Notes: generated by a model not told the origin, from the letters alone. 32,562 nt of DNA from CAYGJN01 sp964350135 (GCA_964350135.1 CAYGJN010000013.1:1-32562), one strand, 5' to 3'; positions 23,922 to 32,562 are shown, counted from the first letter of the stretch. Made by a program: numbers and translations.

Positions 23922-23923
23922 AC

Positions 23924-25045
23924 CTATTGAAAGAGATCCCGAACTTTGTCCAAGAAACCACGCGCCATAGGATTGCATTTACCACCCTCTAAGTCAGATA
24001 ATTGCTTAAAAAGATCTTTTTGCTCCGCGGTTAACTCAGTAGGAGTCTCTACATGGATATGAATGATCTGATCCCCTTGCCCATAGCTTCCAAGTCGGGA
24101 AATCCCCTTACCCTTTAATCTCATTTTTTTACCAGACTGGGTTCCACTTGGAATCTTCAAAGAAACTTTTCCTGAAAGAGTAGGAACTTCAATTTCTGCA
24201 CCTAGGGCCACCTGAGAAAAACTCACAGGCACTGTACAGTGAATATCAAAACCATCACGCTCAAAAAAATCATGTTTATTTATTTGAATTAAGACATAGA
24301 GGTCACCACTTGGTCCTCCATGAGTACCAGCATCTCCCTCGCCAGTTAGCTTTAAGCGTTGTCCGTCATCAATCCCTGCAGGGATTTTAACTTCCAACTC
24401 CGACTCTTTGCGAATTCGACCACCACCATGACAAGATCCACATTTTTCAGTGATAATCTCACCACTACCCTGACAAGTAGGACAAGTGCTCTCCATAGCA
24501 AAAAATCCTTGTTGTCTTCTTACAGACCCACGCCCATTACAAGACGTACATGTACTTGGACTAGTTCCAGGCTTTGCACCAGTGCTATTACAAGTATTAC
24601 AGCCAGTATGCCTTGAAACTTTTATAACTTTTTCAACACCAAAAGCAGCTTCATTAAAATCTACACCTACTGCCACTTGAAGGTCAGCACCCATTCTTGC
24701 TCTTGAGCCTCGGCGCCTTCCTCCGCCTCCACCCATAAAATCACCGAAGATATCACCAAAGATATCACCAAGGTCACTAAAATCTGAAAAGCCTCCGCCA
24801 CCAAATCCACCAGCTTGACCATCAACTCCTGCATGACCAAACTGATCATATCGAGACTTTTTATTATTATCTAATAAAACCTGGGCTGCTTCAGAAGCTT
24901 CTTTGAACTTAGCCTCAGCCTCTGGATTGTCAGGGTTTCGATCTGGGTGATATTTCATTGCAAGCTTGCGATAAGCTTTTTTAATATCATCTTTACTGGC
25001 ATTTTTATCAACACCAATTACTTCGTAATAATCGCGCTTGCTCAT
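23924..25045 (-). CDS. dnaJ: Chaperone DnaJ (Hsp40)
   Basis: 373 residues, complete type I J-protein. J-domain with HPD at 33-35, Gly/Phe-rich linker (about 70-115), four zinc-finger repeats (CNTCNSTG, CTSCNGRG, CPTCQGSG, CGSCHGGG, about 145-215), and the two C-terminal beta domains (for example VSFSQVALGAEIEVPTLSG). It delivers unfolded clients to DnaK and stimulates its ATPase. It is third in the grpE-dnaK-dnaJ set, 36 bases after dnaK. Several open frames on the opposite strand in the Gly- and Cys-rich part are composition artefacts. Confidence 0.98.
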   Translation of the reverse strand: MSKRDYYEVIGVDKNASKDDIKKAYRKLAMKYHPDRNPDNPEAEAKFKEASEAAQVLLDNNKKSRYDQFGHAGVDGQAGGFGGGGFSDFSDLGDIFGDIFGDFMGGGGGRRRGSRARMGADLQVAVGVDFNEAAFGVEKVIKVSRHTGCNTCNSTGAKPGTSPSTCTSCNGRGSVRRQQGFFAMESTCPTCQGSGEIITEKCGSCHGGGRIRKESELEVKIPAGIDDGQRLKLTGEGDAGTHGGPSGDLYVLIQINKHDFFERDGFDIHCTVPVSFSQVALGAEIEVPTLSGKVSLKIPSGTQSGKKMRLKGKGISRLGSYGQGDQIIHIHVETPTELTAEQKDLFKQLSDLEGGKCNPMARGFLDKVRDLFQ

Positions 25046-25081
25046 CAGTTGTCCTTCAAGAATGGAGTAAAGAGGTGTTTA

Positions 25082-26998
25082 TCACACCTCTTTAAAATCC
25101 GCATCAACAACATCGTCGTCATCTTTTTTATTTTGATTTGTTTGTGCAGCTTCTGGATCTGCTTGTGCACCGGCACCGTCAGCAGCACCTGCCTGATATA
25201 AGCTTGTAGCAACTTTATGAGATACATTCTGTAATCTCTCTGTAGCAGCTTTTAAGTCATCAACGCTTTCACTTGTAAGCCTTTCCTTTGCTTCCTTAAC
25301 CGCGCCTTCAAGTTCGCTTTTTTGCTCATCAGTAATTTTGTCAGAACTTTCAGTGATAATTTTTTCTGAAGCAAAAATCATAGAATCAAGATTGTTTCTA
25401 ACATCTACAACTTCACGTCTTTTCTGATCAGCTTCTCTATTAGCTTCAGCTTCTTTAACCATTCTATCAACTTCTTCATCAGATAAACCTGAACCACCAG
25501 AAATTCTAATTTCTTGCTTCTTCCCAGTTCCTTTATCAGCAGCTGAAACATTTACGATACCGTTTGCATCGATATCAAAAGTAACTTCAATTTGAGGAAC
25601 TCCTCTTGGAGCTGGCGCTATACCAGTTAACTCAAAACGACCAAGGGATTTATTATCATTAGCAAATTCACGCTCCCCTTGGAGAACATGGATTGTAACT
25701 GCGGGTTGATTATCCTGAGCAGTTGAAAACACCTGAGATTTTTTGACAGGGATCGTTGTATTTTTTTCAATTAATTTAGTTGAAACACTACCTAGAGTCT
25801 CGATACCCAAAGATAAAGGCGTTACATCAAGAAGAAGAACATCTTTAGTCGTATCTCCACCTAAGACGCCACCTTGGATAGATGCACCAGCTGCAACTAC
25901 TTCATCTGGGTTGACTCCTTTAGAAGGATCTTTGCCAAAAATTTCTTTTACTTTTTGTTGAACGATAGGAGATCGAATAGACCCTCCCACAAGAATCACT
26001 TCGTGAATTTCATTTAGGTCAAGCCCTGAATCTGCAATAGCAGTTTTACAAGGAGCCGATAATCTATCAATAAGATCAGAAATCAATGATTCAAACTTTG
26101 CTCTAGATAAATTCATTGTTAAGTGAATAGGGTTTTTATCTGAGTCTTGAGTAATAAATGGTAAATTAATTTCTGTTGATGTTACGTTTGAAAGCTCATG
26201 CTTAGCTTTCTCAGCAGCATCTTTAAGTCTTTGCAATGCCATTTTGTCTTTTTTAAGATCAATTCCATGCTCTTTTTGAAACTCTTCAGCGATATGATTT
26301 ATAATTCTATAATCAAAATCTTCACCACCAAGAAAAGTATCTCCATTAGTAGCCTTTACTTCAAAAACACCATCTGTTGTAATTTCAAGAATTGAAACAT
26401 CAAATGTCCCACCACCAAGGTCAAAGACTGCAATATTTGTATCTTTTTTTGTATCTAACCCGTAAGCAAGAGCTGCGGCAGTTGGCTCGTTGATAATTCT
26501 TTTAACATCAAGGCCTGCAATTTTTCCTGCGTCCTTAGTTGCTTGTCTTTGAGAGTCATTAAAATAAGCTGGAACAGTAATAACAGCTTCAGTAACAGAC
26601 TCACCTAAATAATCTTCTGCAGCTTTTTTAAGTTTCTCTAAAACTTTTGCAGAAACTTCCTGCGGAGACATTTCTTTTCCATCAACTTTAATCCAAGCAT
26701 CACCATTTTTGTTAGCGATAATTTCAAATGGAGCAACTTCTTGAAACTTTTTAACTTCAGCATCAGTTGCTTTTCTACCAATTAATCTTTTTGCACCAAA
26801 AATTGTTTTCTCTGGATAAGTGACAGCTTGTCTCTTGGCAACTTGCCCAACAAGAGTCTCTCCTGATTTATTAAAACCTACGACAGAAGGAGTTGTATTA
26901 TGTCCTTCTTCGTTTTGAATAATTTTATATGCACCATCCTCATATACAGAAACACAAGAATTTGTTGTTCCTAAGTCGATTCCAATAATTTTTCCCAT
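25082..26998 (-). CDS. dnaK: Chaperone DnaK (Hsp70)
   Basis: 638 residues. ATPase signatures: IGIDLGTTNSCVSV (N-terminus), FDLGGGTFDVSIL (around 193) and VILVGGSIRSP (around 336). The usual family text at the third site is GGMTRMP or GGQTRMP; here it is GGSIRSP. The interdomain linker VLLLDVTPLSLGIET and the substrate-binding part follow, and the C-terminus is acidic and ends DADFKEV, as in other DnaK proteins. The ATG has the Shine-Dalgarno AAGGAG. It works with GrpE (18 bases upstream) and DnaJ (36 bases downstream). The changed phosphate-site residues may be lineage features. Confidence 0.98.
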   Translation of the reverse strand: MGKIIGIDLGTTNSCVSVYEDGAYKIIQNEEGHNTTPSVVGFNKSGETLVGQVAKRQAVTYPEKTIFGAKRLIGRKATDAEVKKFQEVAPFEIIANKNGDAWIKVDGKEMSPQEVSAKVLEKLKKAAEDYLGESVTEAVITVPAYFNDSQRQATKDAGKIAGLDVKRIINEPTAAALAYGLDTKKDTNIAVFDLGGGTFDVSILEITTDGVFEVKATNGDTFLGGEDFDYRIINHIAEEFQKEHGIDLKKDKMALQRLKDAAEKAKHELSNVTSTEINLPFITQDSDKNPIHLTMNLSRAKFESLISDLIDRLSAPCKTAIADSGLDLNEIHEVILVGGSIRSPIVQQKVKEIFGKDPSKGVNPDEVVAAGASIQGGVLGGDTTKDVLLLDVTPLSLGIETLGSVSTKLIEKNTTIPVKKSQVFSTAQDNQPAVTIHVLQGEREFANDNKSLGRFELTGIAPAPRGVPQIEVTFDIDANGIVNVSAADKGTGKKQEIRISGGSGLSDEEVDRMVKEAEANREADQKRREVVDVRNNLDSMIFASEKIITESSDKITDEQKSELEGAVKEAKERLTSESVDDLKAATERLQNVSHKVATSLYQAGAADGAGAQADPEAAQTNQNKKDDDDVVDADFKEV

Positions 26999-27016
26999 GA
27001 TTTACTCCTTACTTTT

Positions 27017-27565
27017 TTATTTTGAAACTATAACTTTTGCTGCTCTTAACAATCTTCCATTGAGCATATAACCTCTTTGAAATACACTTATAATTGTATT
27101 TTCGCTATGCTCATCACTTTCTTCCTGGGCCATGGCCTCATGAAAGTTAGGATCAAATTCCTTGCCCATACTTTCAAGCTGAGACAATCCATGCTTTTCT
27201 AATGTTGTTAAGAATTGCTTTGTCACCATATCAATTCCAGTTACTATATTTTTAACTTTTTCATCCTCTAAATTTCCAATAGCACCTACAGTGCGCTCTA
27301 GATTATCAACAACCTCTACAAGGTCCTGTAGTATTTTTTCAGAGCCATACTTTAACAGACCCTCTTTTTCTTTTTGAAATCTTCTTTTCGCATTTTCATA
27401 ATCAGCAGCTAGATAAAGATATTTCTTCTTAGCTTCATCAAGATCAGCCTTTAAAGCCTCTGCTGGATCAACTTGCTCTTTTTTTTCTTCATCAGAAGCC
27501 TCTGGTCTAAGCTCAATTGGCTCTTGCGCTTCCTCTTTGCCTTCAATATTTTGTTCTTCACTCAT
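27017..27565 (-). CDS. grpE: Nucleotide exchange factor GrpE
   Basis: 182 residues. A Glu-rich N-terminus (about 1-45) leads to a long coiled-coil helix (LKADLDEAKKKYLYLAADYENAKRR, in part, about 40-70) with the family motif ADYENAKRR. The C-terminal beta part carries GKEFDPNFHEAMAQEES and the final VFQRGYMLNGRLLRAAKVIVSK. It releases ADP from DnaK. It is the first gene of the heat-shock operon, and a sigma-32-like promoter lies 23-51 bases upstream of its ATG. No hrcA gene precedes it. Confidence 0.96.
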   Translation of the reverse strand: MSEEQNIEGKEEAQEPIELRPEASDEEKKEQVDPAEALKADLDEAKKKYLYLAADYENAKRRFQKEKEGLLKYGSEKILQDLVEVVDNLERTVGAIGNLEDEKVKNIVTGIDMVTKQFLTTLEKHGLSQLESMGKEFDPNFHEAMAQEESDEHSENTIISVFQRGYMLNGRLLRAAKVIVSK

Positions 27566-27587
27566 TATAAATACCTCGCTCCTACTT

Positions 27588-27616
27588 AAGGTGGGTTCGA
27601 TTTGAAAAGAGTCAAG
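27588..27616 (-). promoter_or_regulatory. Candidate sigma-32-type heat-shock promoter for grpE-dnaK-dnaJ
   Basis: Read on the minus strand, CTTGACT (-35) and CCCACCTT (-10) are separated by 14 bases. This resembles the RpoH consensus CTTGAAA / CCCCATnT, with five of seven and about five of eight matches. The position, just before grpE, suits it. The nearby TTGACT also gives a possible sigma-70 -35. I see no CIRCE inverted repeat. Confidence 0.4.
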
Positions 27617-27647
27617 GAGCAGTTTAAGAAAAAACCGGGCAACAACC

Positions 27648-28787
27648 CTAACGTACTGAAATTACAGAGAATATTTCGTCTATCAAACTATCTAAAACCA
27701 CAAAACCCTTGGCCGTTGGCCGCAAGACTTCTTCACAGTTTTCAGAGATAAGACCCTCCAGGGCCCACTTACCAACAAGTCTATTTATCAAATGCCTTTG
27801 ATCTTTGGTGAAAAAATCATCAATTAAGATACCTTGGTTTGTTCGCAAGGCCATATAAAGTCTTTCTAGCCAAAGCGCTTCTTTATCCAGCTCTTCAACT
27901 TGATAACTTGTATCTGTGGTTTTCCATTTATAGCGATAACCAAGATCACGATCTTTTAACAAAAGCCCTGTTGCAGATGGGCCAAGGGCAGCTACGGACT
28001 TGCTTTTCCAATACTGAAGATTATGAAAAGACTCAAATCCCTTTTTGGCATAATTTGAAACCTCATAATGTAAAAACCCCTGAGATTGCAAAAATTCACT
28101 TACAAGTAAATACTCATCTCTTATAAAATCTTCATCTGGCAAATATTTATAATGAATATATTGTTTTGGAACAGTTAAGATATAAAGACTTATATGACTC
28201 GGACCAAATGAAAGAATTTCACTAAGCTCAGATTTTATATCTCGCTTCTTCTCCTTTGAGTAAGGTAGTCCAATCATAAAATCTACAGAGAAACTCACTT
28301 TTTTCTGATTAAAAAATTTGGCCGTCTTATAAGCATCCTCTAGGTTATGAACACGATCTAACAATTTAATAAACTCAGGATTTATTGACTGAAGTCCTAC
28401 AGAGAACCTATTAACTCCAATATTCTCCCAAGCATTAATACACTCAAGGTTCCAGGAACCTGGATTAACTTCCATTGTAAATTCAATATCTGAATGAAAA
28501 CTAATTTGCTTTTGTTTTAAAATTTCTTGCAAAAACTTTGCACCGTCTCTGCCCCAAAGTGAAGGAGTGCCTCCTCCAACATATAAAGACTTGAGTGGGC
28601 TAAACTGAAAACCATAGTCATCAAGTAACTTATCATGCTTAGCAAAAGATTGAATAAGAGAGTCCTCAAAAGAAGAGTATGAATAATCTTTGGGGTCTAT
28701 TTTATTTTTGAAAAAATCACAATAATTGCATAAATGGCGACAGTAGGGGAAATGCAAATATAAAGACTCAATAAGGTTATTGCTCAT
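27648..28787 (-). CDS. hemW: HemW-type radical SAM protein (heme chaperone; formerly coproporphyrinogen oxidase-like)
   Basis: 379 residues from the ATG at 28787. A longer open frame from 28862 would overlap the start of the divergent peptidase gene and adds an unrelated Cys-rich stretch, so I reject it. Radical SAM cluster C-x3-C-x2-C in YLHFPYCRHLCNYCDFF (C16, C20, C23), then YVGGGTPSLWG (SAM-binding GGTP), EVNPGSWN, RFSVGLQS and MIGLPYSKE. HemW binds heme and an Fe-S cluster and inserts heme into partners; it lacks HemN activity in the cases studied. Function is by family. It shares a 60-base divergent region with the M16 gene. Confidence 0.9.
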   Translation of the reverse strand: MSNNLIESLYLHFPYCRHLCNYCDFFKNKIDPKDYSYSSFEDSLIQSFAKHDKLLDDYGFQFSPLKSLYVGGGTPSLWGRDGAKFLQEILKQKQISFHSDIEFTMEVNPGSWNLECINAWENIGVNRFSVGLQSINPEFIKLLDRVHNLEDAYKTAKFFNQKKVSFSVDFMIGLPYSKEKKRDIKSELSEILSFGPSHISLYILTVPKQYIHYKYLPDEDFIRDEYLLVSEFLQSQGFLHYEVSNYAKKGFESFHNLQYWKSKSVAALGPSATGLLLKDRDLGYRYKWKTTDTSYQVEELDKEALWLERLYMALRTNQGILIDDFFTKDQRHLINRLVGKWALEGLISENCEEVLRPTAKGFVVLDSLIDEIFSVISVR

Positions 28788-28816
28788 ATAGCTTTTTATA
28801 AAAAAAAGTAGATTTA

Positions 28817-28825
28817 TGCTACAAT
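28817..28825 (+). promoter_or_regulatory. Extended -10 element for the M16 peptidase gene
   Basis: TGCTACAAT (TGn plus TACAAT, the latter at 28820-28825) lies 23 bases before the ATG, giving a leader of about 16 bases. An extended -10 can work without a strong -35, and only an A/T-rich stretch is seen there. Confidence 0.45.
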
Positions 28826-28847
28826 GTTTTAAACTTACGGGGCATAT

Positions 28848-31412
28848 ATGGAAATTACTCAAGAAAAGCTTTCTAATGGATTAAATACACTTTTAATTAA
28901 CCAACCATCTAGTACTGCAGCCAGTGTTCAAATATGGTTCAGGGCCGGTAGTGCACTTGAACAACACGGTGATGAAGGCATTGCTCACTTCTTGGAGCAT
29001 ATGTTTTTTAAAGGGTCCAAAAAAAGACCCGGTGCCATGATTGCTAAAGATGTTGAATCATTTGGTGGTGAGGTTAATGCATTCACTTCATTTGATTATA
29101 CTTGTTATTATATAAACTGCCCTGCTGATAAAATCTTAGATAGCAGCGAAATTATAATGGATATGGTCTCTAACCCTCTCTTTGATATGGATGAACTTAT
29201 TCCAGAAAGAGGAGTTGTTTTTGAGGAATATAGAAGATCTCAAGACTCTCCCCATCAATACCATTTTCAAAGAATTCAAAACTCAAGTTTCACTAAAGGC
29301 TACTCTCATCCCATATTAGGCTTTGAAAAAACTATTAAAAACTTTAGCCAAGAACAACTTCATCGTTTTAGAAAAAACCACTACAACTTAAGTAATTCAA
29401 TGCTGGTCATTGCAGGTGACTTAAAAAAGACTCCTGTGAAAAAACTAAAAGAAAATATTTCCTCGTTCAGTATACCAGAGGGGCCCAAGAGTGAATTTTA
29501 TGACTTTAAGTTAAAAGCTAAGCCTGAAATTAATATCTATGAAAAAGATGTTCGAATGGTTACTACAACTATTATTATCGAGGCACCTAATTACGAGTCT
29601 GAAGAAGGTGTTGCAGAAGACCTTGCCTTAAATGTTTTAGGGTATGGTGAAAGCTCACTTTTATACCAAGACCTTGTTATTAAAAACTCTCTTTGTAATG
29701 TTGCCAATGGCTCAACAATGTTTCTTTCAAAGGGCGGCGTTCATTTTATCAAATTCACCTGCCCGCTAGAGAATTTCACCAAAGCATGTAATGAAATGAT
29801 CTCATGTTTGAAAAATATTTCCTTAAATGGAGTAGATCCTAAACAAGTAGGAAAAATTCAAAAGCAATATATCTCTTCTAAAATTTATGAAAAAGAGTCT
29901 CTTGAAACTTTCTCTTTTTCATTAGGCCATGGCTTTGCTCAAAATGGAGATATACATTGCGAAGATCACTTTATTGAAGCATTAAGGAGCTGTACTGCTT
30001 TTGATGTAAATAAAGCCCTAAAAAGAATTTTTGGCCGTAATCTGCATATTAGTATTCAAACACCAAGAGGAGTTAATCCAAAGAAAATTCAACCATCTTG
30101 TAAAAAACTAATTACAGAAATAAGCAAGCTAAAATTTAATGCCAGCAATAATAACCTAAAAATAATTGCTCAATCAAAATTTGATCCTGAAACCAAAGTC
30201 ATAAAGATAAAAGAAGGTGTTCAATTAATTCACAGACAAAACAAAATAACACCTACATTTAATTTTTACTGTTACCTTAAGGGTGGAATTACTGATGAAA
30301 CTACAAAAGATAATGGAATACACCAACTCCTAACTTCACTTTTAGTAAAAGGCTCCAAGAGCTATCCCTATGAAAAGATGAAGCTAACTCTTGACCATCT
30401 CTCTTCATCTATAACCAGTTTTGCTGGAAAAAATGCTTATGGTCTTCAAATGCATGGGCTCAGTGATCACTCAGAAGAGCTTTTTAATGTATTCTTTTCA
30501 AGTCTTCTAGATCCAAAATTTGAAACTAAGTTTTTAACTCATGAGAAAAAATTACTTCTTAGGGCCCTTGAAAACCACAAAGAAGATCCAACAAAGCAAT
30601 GTTTTAGACTTGTAAATCAGAGCTTTTTTAAATCTCATCCATACTCATTAAGTGTCCTTGGAAACGAGAATTCTTTAAGAAAAATAAAAAGACTTGATAT
30701 TGTACAAAAGCACAGAAAGAACCTTGATAAAAAGGAAATTGTTTTTAACTACTCTGGCTCTCTTCCTCTTGAGCAAGTCGTTGGACTTATTGAAAAGCAT
30801 CTTGAAAAAATCAAAGCTAGAAAACCTAAGAAAGGCTTACCTAAAAATATTTCAAAAAATACTAAAACAAATATCCACCTCGAGTTTGACCGAGAGCAGA
30901 CGCAAGTTTTTATCGGAATGCCAGGCCTTAGCATCAAAAGCAAACAGGATGTGCAACTTAAAATGTTAACGACATATTTATCAGGTCTTTCATCTGAACT
31001 ATTTGTTGATGTAAGAGATAAGCAAGGTCTTTGCTATGTTGTTCAGCCCGTTCATTTTTCTGCACTTGAAGCAGGTTATTGGGGAATTTATATGGCCAGT
31101 GGTCATGATAAAACTCAAAAAGCAATTGATGCTATTAATAAAATTCTTGATCGTCTTGCCACAAAAGGATTTACTAAGAACCAACTTGAAACCATCAAGC
31201 AAATGGTTCATGGACAAAACTTACTGCATATTCAAACCAATGATGACTATGCTCAGCTGTATTCTATTCCCGTTCTTCATGGGCTTGGTCTTGATTTTCA
31301 ACACAAAGTGCTGGATTCAATTTCAAAAACTGAGTTAGCTGAATTTAATAACTTTATAAAAAAGTTTTTATCTAAAAAAAGAACATTAATAACGGTGGGA
31401 AAAAGCTATTAG
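28848..31412 (+). CDS. M16 family zinc metallopeptidase, double-length
   Basis: 854 residues with two tandem M16 units. The first is active: inverted zinc motif HFLEH (H47, E50, H51) in AHFLEHMFFKGS, plus the downstream ligand Glu in ERGVVFEEYRR (E126 or E127). The second unit (from about 450) keeps the fold but has HQLLTSLLVKGS in place of the zinc motif, so it is catalytically inert and should close the clamshell. A C-terminal DVRDKQGLCYVVQ stretch is the usual R/Y substrate-contact region. The protein has no signal peptide, so it is probably cytoplasmic and degrades peptides; the alternative is a processing role. The 3' end overlaps the next gene, convergent, by 4 bases. Confidence 0.93.
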   Translation: MEITQEKLSNGLNTLLINQPSSTAASVQIWFRAGSALEQHGDEGIAHFLEHMFFKGSKKRPGAMIAKDVESFGGEVNAFTSFDYTCYYINCPADKILDSSEIIMDMVSNPLFDMDELIPERGVVFEEYRRSQDSPHQYHFQRIQNSSFTKGYSHPILGFEKTIKNFSQEQLHRFRKNHYNLSNSMLVIAGDLKKTPVKKLKENISSFSIPEGPKSEFYDFKLKAKPEINIYEKDVRMVTTTIIIEAPNYESEEGVAEDLALNVLGYGESSLLYQDLVIKNSLCNVANGSTMFLSKGGVHFIKFTCPLENFTKACNEMISCLKNISLNGVDPKQVGKIQKQYISSKIYEKESLETFSFSLGHGFAQNGDIHCEDHFIEALRSCTAFDVNKALKRIFGRNLHISIQTPRGVNPKKIQPSCKKLITEISKLKFNASNNNLKIIAQSKFDPETKVIKIKEGVQLIHRQNKITPTFNFYCYLKGGITDETTKDNGIHQLLTSLLVKGSKSYPYEKMKLTLDHLSSSITSFAGKNAYGLQMHGLSDHSEELFNVFFSSLLDPKFETKFLTHEKKLLLRALENHKEDPTKQCFRLVNQSFFKSHPYSLSVLGNENSLRKIKRLDIVQKHRKNLDKKEIVFNYSGSLPLEQVVGLIEKHLEKIKARKPKKGLPKNISKNTKTNIHLEFDREQTQVFIGMPGLSIKSKQDVQLKMLTTYLSGLSSELFVDVRDKQGLCYVVQPVHFSALEAGYWGIYMASGHDKTQKAIDAINKILDRLATKGFTKNQLETIKQMVHGQNLLHIQTNDDYAQLYSIPVLHGLGLDFQHKVLDSISKTELAEFNNFIKKFLSKKRTLITVGKSY

Positions 31413-31948
31413 CTGTTTGATACTTTTTTGATAAGCAATGGACTTTCGCGATTAAAAAAATCTCTTGTAAATAATGATAGTGCACTCACAACACTACCAA
31501 ACTCCCTCGCAAGGTTTTTATAAAAACCAGGGATATCCAGATAATTAGGCTCTAAATTATTAAGTTGGCTATAGGCAGTCCGACCAAGATTACTATAATA
31601 AGATTCATCTATAATTTTCTTTTGAACTGAATCACTAAAAACACCTAAAAGGCAAAGACTTGTATCCCCAATATCTTTAAGACCATTTTTTCTCTCTCCC
31701 CGGGATAGATGCTGAAGTTCTAATAACCTAATTCCCAGGACTTTTTCCTTAACGCCATTTTCATCAACTTCAAAATACTCATGGGTATCCGAGTAGCGGT
31801 ATAGAACATGTGCTGAATAATAGATAATTTCTTGACCTAGAGGTCTTTCAAGAGATTTGTTAAACATCTCAAGACGCTCAAAGAAATAACTCTGAAGGTT
31901 ATCTTCAATTGTAATGTCTAAATGTTTAAGCTTCTGACTTTTCCACAT
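31409..31948 (-). CDS. Conserved-looking hypothetical protein
   Basis: 179 residues from the ATG at 31948; a GTG at 31957 is possible but the ATG is preferred. I do not recognise a family. The protein is soluble, with no signal peptide or membrane segment, and begins MWKSQKLKHLDITIEDNL. Aromatic and charged residues alternate in a helix-rich pattern, and there are blocks such as IIYYSAHVLYRYSD and SYYSNLGRTAYSQL. It lies 87 bases downstream of hflC on the same strand, so it may be expressed with the hflK-hflC unit. The 3' ends of this gene and the M16 gene overlap by 4 bases. Confidence 0.7.
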   Translation of the reverse strand: MWKSQKLKHLDITIEDNLQSYFFERLEMFNKSLERPLGQEIIYYSAHVLYRYSDTHEYFEVDENGVKEKVLGIRLLELQHLSRGERKNGLKDIGDTSLCLLGVFSDSVQKKIIDESYYSNLGRTAYSQLNNLEPNYLDIPGFYKNLAREFGSVVSALSLFTRDFFNRESPLLIKKVSNS

Positions 31949-32035
31949 AAAAACCACTTAACTCTATTTTAACACTACTTGCCGTCAGGTGAAGCATGGA
32001 AAATACGTAGCTTTTATGTGATTACAGCTATTTAC

Positions 32036-32562
32036 CTAATTATTTCCTATATATTTTAGAAATTTTGAGTCTGTAGAGAGAATAAAATTGGCCCTATTCT
32101 CTTCTTTGATAAAGGTCTTTTCATAGGCCTGTAAGGTCCTTGTAAACTCATAAAAATCAGGGTCTCTGGATAAAGTCTTTGCATAAATCTCAATAGATGT
32201 TGCCTCTGCCTTACCTTTGATAATTTGCGCTTTTTTATAAGCTTCAGACTCTATTCTTTGAAGATCTAAACTTAATCGCCCCTCAATCTTGGCTTTTTCC
32301 CCTTGGCCTATAGACTTAATTTTTTCTGCAATCCTTCTTCTTTCAGAAATCATTCTTTCATAAACTTTTTTCTCGACTGATTCTTCATAAGAGATTCTTC
32401 TAAGCTGAACATCAACAACTTCAATACCCAGATCTTTAAGATCTTTTGAAGCCGTTTTTGCTATCAACTCACTTATCTGCTCACGACCAACTTTGATTTC
32501 TTCAATTTCGCCTGTGATTTCTTCATCAACTTCACCAGCTTTTTCATTGGCCTGTCTTTCTT
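32036..32562 (-). CDS. hflC: HflC-type SPFH/band 7 protein, C-terminal part (5' cut by window edge)
   Basis: The frame is open to the right edge; the TTG at 32467 is internal. The visible part matches the C-terminal half of HflC: GREQISELIAKTASKDL, then LGIEVVDVQLRRISYEESV, the signature RMISERRRIAEKIKSIGQGE, DLQRIESEAYKKAQIIKGKAEA, and the end DPDFYEFTRTLQAYEKTF. HflC with HflK forms a large periplasmic complex around the FtsH protease and limits its activity. The hflK gene would normally lie just upstream, beyond this window. The SPFH domain core and the N-terminal anchor are outside the window. Confidence 0.9.
   Translation of the reverse strand, partial: ERQANEKAGEVDEEITGEIEEIKVGREQISELIAKTASKDLKDLGIEVVDVQLRRISYEESVEKKVYERMISERRRIAEKIKSIGQGEKAKIEGRLSLDLQRIESEAYKKAQIIKGKAEATSIEIYAKTLSRDPDFYEFTRTLQAYEKTFIKEENRANFILSTDSKFLKYIGNN

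Noticed and set aside
24359..24849. Open frames on the other strand and in other frames within dnaJ
   Set aside because: They arise from the Gly- and Cys-rich codons of DnaJ and have no start signals or family resemblance.
28788..28862. The longer N-terminus of HemW from 28862
   Set aside because: It would overlap the start of the divergent peptidase gene and adds residues not typical of the family; the ATG at 28787 gives the normal HemW beginning.
32036..32467. A 143-residue protein starting at 32467
   Set aside because: The first codon is TTG inside an open frame that continues to the window edge with clear HflC sequence upstream.

Overview
The window looks like chromosomal DNA of a low-GC Gram-negative bacterium. 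It is AT-rich by eye; I did not compute composition. The gene mix fits the Bdellovibrionota / Bacteriovoracaceae, or a related delta-proteobacterial lineage: several FHA-domain membrane proteins beside a TadC-type protein, an LpoA-like lipoprotein with TPR repeats, a YcgR-like PilZ protein beside MreB, and an HflC-type SPFH protein. This placement is inference from gene content, since no rRNA is present.

Left end (1-3334, + strand): three overlapping genes form a lipid-modification cassette. They are the C-terminal part of a front-end fatty acid desaturase cut by the window edge, a 660-residue protein that joins a histidine-rich fatty-acid-hydroxylase-like membrane domain to a YiiX-type permuted NlpC/P60 domain, and a second three-histidine-box desaturase. 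From 3335 to about 4547 no intact gene is seen. The stretch holds palindromes, decayed minus-strand reading frames, a strong hairpin terminator, and direct and inverted fragments of the tRNA-Pro gene that sits intact at 4548-4624.

Minus-strand blocks follow. rph-rdgB runs into tRNA-Pro and is divergent from birA. A seven-gene operon runs tadC, DUF192, FHA-HAMP-PAS sensor, FHA-TPR, double-FHA-TPR, PP2C phosphatase, receiver protein (14456 down to 6623). A second tightly packed seven-gene set runs amn, mreB, PilZ protein, lipoprotein, two Opp/Dpp-type permeases, nagZ (20999 down to 14566). This set joins purine salvage, cell-shape control, c-di-GMP sensing and muropeptide recycling. hpt, another purine-salvage gene, diverges from amn.

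Right part: a 35-residue, very basic protein absent from larger-ORF lists lies downstream of hpt with its own good promoter and Shine-Dalgarno. A heat-shock operon grpE-dnaK-dnaJ follows on the minus strand, possibly continuing into the LpoA-like lipoprotein gene. hemW and an M16 zinc peptidase are divergent, then come an unrecognised 179-residue protein and the C-terminal part of HflC, cut by the right edge.

The two most unusual items are the desaturase / hydroxylase-YiiX / desaturase cassette and the TadC-linked operon that carries four FHA domains with a PP2C phosphatase but no kinase in view.
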